A stretch of DNA of 10,339 nucleotides. Origin: UBA7398 sp964632545. GTDB taxonomy: Bacteria; Actinomycetota; Actinomycetes; Nanopelagicales; Nanopelagicaceae. A model generated the notes under the pieces. It was not told where the DNA came from. It saw only the letters and a list, made by a program, of their open reading frames with translations, and did not search any database. This document shows, piece after piece, positions 6,385 through 10,339 of this stretch (within the stretch, counting starts at the first letter, position 1; each line of letters starts with the position of its first letter). Made by a program: the position numbers and the translations under genes. The DNA is taken from NCBI GenBank assembly GCA_964632545.1, contig CAZWBQ010000025.1, positions 1-10,339 on the forward strand, written 5' to 3'.

Positions 6385-6422
6385 GGTAATCTTTCGACAG
6401 AGAGATTTTGGAGAAAGTTACC
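6385..6422 (+). promoter_or_regulatory. Bulged hairpin between the glycosyltransferase and permease genes
   Basis: GGTAA-T-CTTTC (6385-6395) pairs with GAAAGTTACC (6413-6422), giving two 5-bp helices around one unpaired T at 6390. The loop is 17 bases (6396-6412). The right arm ends four bases before the permease ATG. The only ribosome-site-like sequence, GGAG (6410-6413), sits at the loop/right-arm edge. This could tune permease translation, protect or process the mRNA, or be a DNA operator. Function is inferred. Confidence 0.45.
6387..6392 (+). promoter_or_regulatory. Possible internal -10 box upstream of the permease gene
   Basis: TAATCT has a weak -35-like CTGAAA (6363-6368) 18 bases upstream. 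Transcription would start near 6399 and give a leader of about 28 bases containing GGAG. The box is identical to the purK -10 sequence. It overlaps the left arm of the hairpin, so an RNA starting here could not form that hairpin. Confidence 0.35.
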
Positions 6423-6426
6423 GAAT

Positions 6427-7251
6427 ATGAGCGCGATTGATGTTTTCGAGCCATTCCATCGGGGCTTGCCGCCGTTACGGAAATACACAAAGCAATTACT
6501 TAGTCGCAGCGCTTTCATCTCTGAATTTGCAAAGTCTGAATTGCGAAGGCAAAACTACGGTTCTCCACTAGGTCAAATTTGGTTAGTGCTTAATCCGCTC
6601 TTGCTTTCCGCAGTTTATTTTTTATTGATCATAATCATTAGCGGGCACACTAACTCAACTAGGTATGCACATCTGACTGCTGGACTTTTTGCCTTTTATT
6701 TGATCACAAATTCAATAACTGCAGGAGCAAAATCAGTGACTGCTGGTGGCCGGCTAATTTTAAACTCAGCATTTCCGAGAATTATGTTACCAATCGCTGC
6801 TTCAGTTGTGGCATTATTTAAATTTATTCCAACGCTAGTCGTTCTTTTTGCGCTTCATTTAATTTTGGGACTTCCAATTTCACTGGCACTTTTATGGGTT
6901 ATCCCGCTGATTCTAATTTTTTATATTTTCTCATTAGCATGTGCAATTTTATTCTCTTGTATAAATGTTTATTTTAGAGATATTCAAAATCTCTTACCTT
7001 ACTTAACTAGAACACTGCTTTATTTATCACCAGTCCTATATGAATCTTCAGCGCTGACTCAAAAATTAAGTTTTCTAAAAACTATAAATCCGCTCTACCC
7101 AATGCTTGACTCATGGTCTCGAGTGGTCGTTAAAGGCGAGTTGCCATACACAACCGATATATTGCAAGCATTAACTTGGTCTATTGCTTTACTAGTAGTC
7201 AGTTCATACTTCTTCTTATCGAGGGAGCGTGAGTTCGCTGTCCGCATCTAA
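6427..7251 (+). CDS. wzm: ABC-2 type polysaccharide export permease (Wzm/TagG/RfbD-like)
   Basis: This is the membrane half of an ABC transporter that moves a lipid-linked polysaccharide across the cytoplasmic membrane. The 274-aa protein has about six hydrophobic helices between residues 52 and 265. Family hallmarks are a cytoplasmic amphipathic start, YGSPLGQIWLVLNPLL (44-59), FRDIQNLLPYLTRTLLYLSP (183-202), and NPLYPMLDSW (221-230) before the last helix. Its length is close to the mycobacterial galactan exporter Wzm (Rv3783). The ATPase gene overlaps its 3' end by 23 bases, and the two certainly form one transporter. The ATG has only a distant GGAG, 13 bases away, and lies just after a hairpin. 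No alternative in-frame start is visible upstream. Confidence 0.92.
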   Translation: MSAIDVFEPFHRGLPPLRKYTKQLLSRSAFISEFAKSELRRQNYGSPLGQIWLVLNPLLLSAVYFLLIIIISGHTNSTRYAHLTAGLFAFYLITNSITAGAKSVTAGGRLILNSAFPRIMLPIAASVVALFKFIPTLVVLFALHLILGLPISLALLWVIPLILIFYIFSLACAILFSCINVYFRDIQNLLPYLTRTLLYLSPVLYESSALTQKLSFLKTINPLYPMLDSWSRVVVKGELPYTTDILQALTWSIALLVVSSYFFLSREREFAVRI

Positions 7252-8038
7252 TCAAGTTCTACATAGCCGCGGTGAGATCGCAGTTTCAATTAAAGATCTC
7301 AGCGTCGTTTATAAAACAACTTTAGAAAAACGCCCGACTTTAAAGCATAGATTGATGCAATTTAGTTCAGGAAAGAAACAAACTAGAATTGTTAACGCAG
7401 TTCAAGATTTTAATTTAGATATTTCATACGGATCTGTGCTTGGCGTAGTCGGCGCAAATGGCGCTGGAAAATCTACTTTAATGCGGACTATTTCTGGAAT
7501 TTTGCCACCGACGATTGGCAGAATCGAAGTTCACGGATCAGTTAGTACGCTATTAGCGCTCGGAGTCGGCTTTAGCCAAGAAATGACAGGGCGAGATAAC
7601 GTAATTCTTGGTGGGCTAGCCGCAGGTTTATCGAGAAACGAAATTGATAATAAATTTGATGAGATCGTAGATTTTGCCGAACTTAGAGAAGTTATTGATG
7701 CACCTATGCGGACCTATTCCTCTGGAATGTATGCAAGGTTGGCATTTGCAGTTGCAGTAACAGTTGAACCCGACATTTTAATTATCGACGAAGCGCTAAG
7801 TACTGGTGATGCGCACTTTAAGATGAAATCTCTAAATAGAGTTAAAGAATTGCGTGGCCACAATCGTGCATTAATTCTAGTTAGTCATGCTCTAGCGACA
7901 ATCGAAGAAGTTTGTAATGAAGTTATATGGTTACATAAAGGAAAATTGATTCAAAAAGGTGAGCCAGTAGCTGTGGTGACTGCTTATAAGAAATTCTTAG
8001 AAGTGGGTAGCAGCCCAATGATCGATGAGGATGTATAG
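7229..8038 (+). CDS. wzt: Polysaccharide-export ABC transporter ATPase (Wzt/TagH/RfbE-like), no C-terminal sugar-binding domain
   Basis: This is the ATP-hydrolysing partner of the upstream permease. Visible motifs are Walker A GANGAGKST (75-83), the export-type signature YSSGMYARL (163-171) in place of LSGGQ, Walker B ILIIDEALSTGD (183-194) and the H-loop His220. The N-terminal strand region and the variant signature are typical of O-antigen, teichoic acid and galactan exporters. At 269 aa it ends soon after the nucleotide-binding domain, so it lacks the C-terminal glycan-binding domain of O9a-type Wzt. It resembles mycobacterial Rv3781 in this. The GTG start has GAGG (7221-7224) four bases upstream and lies inside the permease gene. 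Its stop overlaps the next gene. Export therefore probably does not depend on recognition of a chain-end cap by Wzt. Confidence 0.93.
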   Translation: MSSLSASNQVLHSRGEIAVSIKDLSVVYKTTLEKRPTLKHRLMQFSSGKKQTRIVNAVQDFNLDISYGSVLGVVGANGAGKSTLMRTISGILPPTIGRIEVHGSVSTLLALGVGFSQEMTGRDNVILGGLAAGLSRNEIDNKFDEIVDFAELREVIDAPMRTYSSGMYARLAFAVAVTVEPDILIIDEALSTGDAHFKMKSLNRVKELRGHNRALILVSHALATIEEVCNEVIWLHKGKLIQKGEPVAVVTAYKKFLEVGSSPMIDEDV

Positions 8039-9362
8039 GGCAAAGCGAGAGTTAAAACCTCTCGTATATTTAATTACACTTATATTGCTTAGCGCTACGT
8101 TAAATGTATCTTCAGCAAAAGCTGATGATGTACCAACCTCATTTTCATTCAGCGGTTCTGGATATGGGCACGGCGTTGGTATGAGTCAGATTGGTGCACG
8201 TGGCCAAGCGCTTGACGGTAAAAACGCCGTTGAAATCTTAAATTATTACTATCCCGGAACCGCAGTGATTTCACAAAGTGATTCACAAACTATACGTGTC
8301 AATATTGGTCATTTGCAGAGTACATCTGAATTCGCGCTGTTGAAAGAAGAAGGTAGTTTTCAAATACTTAAAGGTGATCTACCAGCAGGCGTATCTGGTG
8401 CTGAAATTGGTACCTATATCCGCGATATAAAAGTTAATTTCTTCGTTTTTGGAAATACGATAATTCCACAATTAACGTCACCAACTGCAAAGTTTGCTGC
8501 AATATCTGGGGAAAGCAGCTGGACTTTAAGATGGAGTACTGCAGCCATTATTACTTCAACTATTTCATCCCAGGTAATGCAACTTAAATACGGCCAAATA
8601 AATTTAAAATTAGTACAAACCAGTACTGGTCCAAAAATGGAGATCAGTAATACTTTGAAATTGCATGATGAATACTTATGGGGAATTGGAGAAGTACCCT
8701 CATCCTGGCCGGCTGCTGCACTTGAAGCACAAGCAATTGCCTCTAGGACTTATGCACTTAATAAAATTAATCTGATAAAAAAAGATTGTGATTGCAACGT
8801 CTACGCTTCAACAGTAGATCAGAATTTTGTTGGATACTCTAAAGAGAGTGAAGCGATTTATGGAACGGTATGGAAAGCCGCAGTTTCTAGAACTAACACT
8901 GATTCAAATACTTCATTAATAGTAGCCTTTAATGGTAAGCCGGCTTCAACATACTTTTTCTCTTCAAGTGCTGGCACAACGCAAAACGTTACCGATGTTT
9001 GGGGTGGAGTAATTCCATATTTAACTGGAGTTGCAGATCCATGGAGTATGGATGCAAGAATCAATCCTCGTTATGTTAATTGGCAACGTGATGTTTCACA
9101 GCAAACCATGGCTAATGCATTTGGATTGCCAGATGTATTAACCTACGAGGTAATAAATAGAACTAAGACTGGAAGTGTTAGAACAATCTCGGCAAGATCT
9201 AGTAATGGCAAAAGTGCAGTGTTATCGGGAGAAGTTTTTCGCTCTAAAACTAAATTGCCCTCTACTTGGTTTGCGCTACCAACTCCAAGCGAGATTGAAG
9301 CACTTGCGGACACATGTGTTTTCCCAGATCGTAAATTTATTTATCAAAGAAATCTCTGTTAA
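8025..9362 (+). CDS. Secreted SpoIID/LytB-domain protein (putative peptidoglycan lytic enzyme)
   Basis: SpoIID-domain proteins are lytic transglycosylases or amidase enhancers acting on peptidoglycan. The 445-aa product starts with a signal peptide: basic RAKRELK, a hydrophobic core at about 12-28, and an AKA cleavage motif at 31-33. The mature start carries GYGHGVGMSQIGARG (46-60). The SpoIID core YLWGIGEVPSSWPAAALEAQ (217-236) holds Glu223, the probable catalytic acid, followed by AIASRTYAL. Later conserved segments are the DCDC pair (254-257), SSSAGTTQNV (313-322) and VADPWS (336-341). Cys431 and the C-terminal Cys445 could pair with the earlier cysteines. The start may be ATG 8025 or ATG 8031; neither has a well-spaced ribosome site, and both overlap the ATPase gene, so translation is probably coupled. 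Actinobacteria carry such proteins without sporulating, so this is taken as wall remodelling linked to glycan export. Confidence 0.88.
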   Translation: MRMYRAKRELKPLVYLITLILLSATLNVSSAKADDVPTSFSFSGSGYGHGVGMSQIGARGQALDGKNAVEILNYYYPGTAVISQSDSQTIRVNIGHLQSTSEFALLKEEGSFQILKGDLPAGVSGAEIGTYIRDIKVNFFVFGNTIIPQLTSPTAKFAAISGESSWTLRWSTAAIITSTISSQVMQLKYGQINLKLVQTSTGPKMEISNTLKLHDEYLWGIGEVPSSWPAAALEAQAIASRTYALNKINLIKKDCDCNVYASTVDQNFVGYSKESEAIYGTVWKAAVSRTNTDSNTSLIVAFNGKPASTYFFSSSAGTTQNVTDVWGGVIPYLTGVADPWSMDARINPRYVNWQRDVSQQTMANAFGLPDVLTYEVINRTKTGSVRTISARSSNGKSAVLSGEVFRSKTKLPSTWFALPTPSEIEALADTCVFPDRKFIYQRNLC

Positions 9363-9366
9363 TTAA
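9359..9366. other. Palindrome TTAATTAA supplying stop codons to both convergent genes
   Basis: The 8-bp palindrome contains the TAA that ends the SpoIID-like gene (9360-9362) and, on the other strand, the TAA that ends dapD (9365-9363). The two coding regions abut with no spacer. I see no hairpin terminator at this junction. Confidence 0.75.
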
Positions 9367-10289
9367 TTCTTGTGCAAAACTGAATTTAAGCCGCCCCAGG
9401 TTCCAGTTCTTGGAAAGGCTTCTAACGCACCGCTCTTGGAGTTTCTTCTAAAAAGTAACCCAGATGCGCCGGAGAGTTCGCGAGCTTTTACAGTTACACC
9501 ATCAGGAAGTGAAATTATTGATCCAGCTGTTATGTATACACCAGATTCGACAATACATTCGTCGCCAAGTGAAATGCCTATCCCAGAGTTCGCACCCAAT
9601 AAACATTTTTTACCAATCGATATAACTTCTTTACCACCACCACTTAGCGTTCCCATAATTGATGCACCGCCACCAACATCACTGCCATCACCGACAACTA
9701 CGCCAGCCGAGATTCGCCCCTCTACCATTGAAGTACCAAGCGTTCCCGCATTGAAGTTTACAAATCCTTCATGCATAACTGTCGTGCCAGAAGATAAATA
9801 GGCACCAAGTCGAACTCGATCTGCATCAGCAATTCGGATGCCATCTGGGATTACATAGTCGACCATTCTTGGAAATTTATCGACACCATAAATTGTAATA
9901 TGACCATAATGATTTCGAAGGTCTTCTCTTACTTGATTGAAATCTGCAAGGGCACAAGGACCAACCGATGTCCAGATTACATTTGAAAGTATTCCAAAAA
10001 TTCCTTCTAGTGATTGACCATGAGGTTTTACTAGTCGATGCGATAGTAGGTGAAGTCGCAAGTAGGCATCTACCGCATCTTTAGGTGGAGTTGCTAGTTC
10101 AATCTCTCGAAAAACATTTTCTAATCTAACTCTGCGAATTTTTGCATTAGCTTGCAGCGCTGTCGCGTTCAGTTCTTTTTCAATCTTTGCTGTTGCGGCA
10201 CCGATCCCCAAGCTATGGAAAGTGACATCTAAAACAGCGCCGTCAGCTCCATAGGTGGCAATGCCGTAACCAAATGCTTTTTCGCTCAT
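9363..10289 (-). CDS. dapD: 2,3,4,5-tetrahydropyridine-2,6-dicarboxylate N-succinyltransferase (DapD), actinobacterial type
   Basis: DapD succinylates tetrahydrodipicolinate with succinyl-CoA in the lysine/meso-diaminopimelate pathway, feeding peptidoglycan cross-links. The 308-aa protein is close to mycobacterial DapD (317 aa). It has an N-terminal alpha/beta domain, then a left-handed beta-helix of hexapeptide repeats at about 155-270. Strongly conserved segments are GTTVMHEGFVNFNAGTLG (168-185), MVEGRISAGVVVGDGSDVGG (188-207) and LLGANSGIGISLGDECIVES (230-249). Glu190 in MVEGRISAG corresponds to the catalytic Glu199 of the M. tuberculosis enzyme. The ATG has a leaderless-type -10 box and no ribosome site. 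It diverges from the gene starting at 10325. In M. tuberculosis dapD diverges from dapE, but the visible start of the neighbour here does not look like DapE. Confidence 0.96.
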   Translation of the reverse strand: MSEKAFGYGIATYGADGAVLDVTFHSLGIGAATAKIEKELNATALQANAKIRRVRLENVFREIELATPPKDAVDAYLRLHLLSHRLVKPHGQSLEGIFGILSNVIWTSVGPCALADFNQVREDLRNHYGHITIYGVDKFPRMVDYVIPDGIRIADADRVRLGAYLSSGTTVMHEGFVNFNAGTLGTSMVEGRISAGVVVGDGSDVGGGASIMGTLSGGGKEVISIGKKCLLGANSGIGISLGDECIVESGVYITAGSIISLPDGVTVKARELSGASGLLFRRNSKSGALEAFPRTGTWGGLNSVLHKN

Positions 10290-10295
10290 GTGAGA

Positions 10296-10301
10296 ACGCT
10301 A
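10296..10301 (-). promoter_or_regulatory. Putative -10 box of a leaderless promoter for dapD
   Basis: TAGCGT on the minus strand is followed by six bases (TCTCAC) and the dapD ATG at 10289. There is no Shine-Dalgarno and no clear -35 box. The promoter lies in a 35-base divergent intergenic region. Confidence 0.62.
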
Positions 10302-10312
10302 CCAATTCTGAC

Positions 10313-10318
10313 TAGAGT
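10313..10318 (+). promoter_or_regulatory. Putative -10 box of a leaderless promoter for the right-edge gene
   Basis: TAGAGT is followed by six bases (TACGCC) and GTG at 10325. The same geometry as at purK, GtrA, LCP and dapD is what identifies this GTG as a gene start. Confidence 0.5.
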
Positions 10319-10324
10319 TACGCC

Positions 10325-10339
10325 GTGCGAATAGCGGTT
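10325..10339 (+). CDS. Start of an unidentified gene, cut by the window edge
   Basis: Only five codons are visible: GTG then Arg-Ile-Ala-Val, read as M-R-I-A-V. A short hydrophobic strand directly after the start is common in Rossmann-like proteins such as GT-B glycosyltransferases, oxidoreductases and phosphoribosyl enzymes, but five residues cannot identify the product. The call as a gene rests on the -10 box six bases upstream and on the divergent arrangement with dapD. Confidence 0.4.

Noticed and set aside
8025..9362. SpoIID-like gene as evidence of sporulation
   Set aside because: Non-sporulating actinobacteria commonly carry this domain, and no other sporulation gene is present here.
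1..10339. tRNA, rRNA, CRISPR array, insertion sequence, phage genes or a novel defence system
   Set aside because: Reading both strands gave no clustered direct repeats, transposase or recombinase motifs, or RNA-gene-like folds. Essentially all the DNA is accounted for by core metabolic and envelope genes.

Overview
The window is a compact, AT-leaning stretch of a bacterial chromosome with about ten complete protein genes, one gene start cut by the right edge, and no gene-free gap longer than about 60 bases. The protein types are actinobacterial: a DapD of the mycobacterial type, a mycobacterial-style Wzm/Wzt pair, an LCP ligase, and the neighbourhood birA - GtrA - purK - purE, which resembles Mycobacterium tuberculosis Rv3275c-Rv3280. 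Together with the low G+C, the touching or overlapping genes and the apparent leaderless promoters, this suggests a streamlined low-G+C actinobacterium, for example a freshwater acI/Nanopelagicales lineage. The taxonomy is inference. I saw no mobile element, tRNA, rRNA or CRISPR array.

Layout. Positions 18-2891 hold housekeeping genes: birA (biotin protein ligase, +), a GtrA-family membrane protein (-) overlapping birA tail to tail, then purK and purE (+), which overlap by 8 bases. A hairpin terminator lies inside the last codons of purE. Positions 2888-5331 on the minus strand carry an LCP (LytR-CpsA-Psr) ligase followed by ugd (UDP-glucose 6-dehydrogenase). Diverging from them at 5368-9362 (+) are an ExoA-like family 2 glycosyltransferase, an ABC-2 polysaccharide-export permease, its ATPase and a secreted SpoIID/LytB-domain protein. 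The last three overlap. At 9363-10289 (-) is dapD (lysine/diaminopimelate synthesis). It diverges from a gene of unknown identity that starts at 10325.

How the genes may work together. The middle block reads as an envelope glycopolymer module: Ugd makes UDP-glucuronate, the glycosyltransferase builds a lipid-linked glycan, Wzm/Wzt flips it, and the LCP protein attaches it to peptidoglycan. The SpoIID-like protein probably trims peptidoglycan. DapD supplies the peptidoglycan cross-linking amino acid, and the GtrA protein may supply a polyprenyl-linked sugar. This linkage is inferred from gene content and order.

Regulation. Five transcription-unit starts (GtrA, purK, LCP, dapD and the right-edge gene) show the same arrangement: a TANNNT -10 box, exactly six bases, then ATG or GTG, with no Shine-Dalgarno. 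This is the geometry of leaderless mRNAs. The internal genes purE and ugd instead have good Shine-Dalgarno sequences. Between the glycosyltransferase and the permease is a 10-bp bulged hairpin whose left arm contains a possible internal -10 box.
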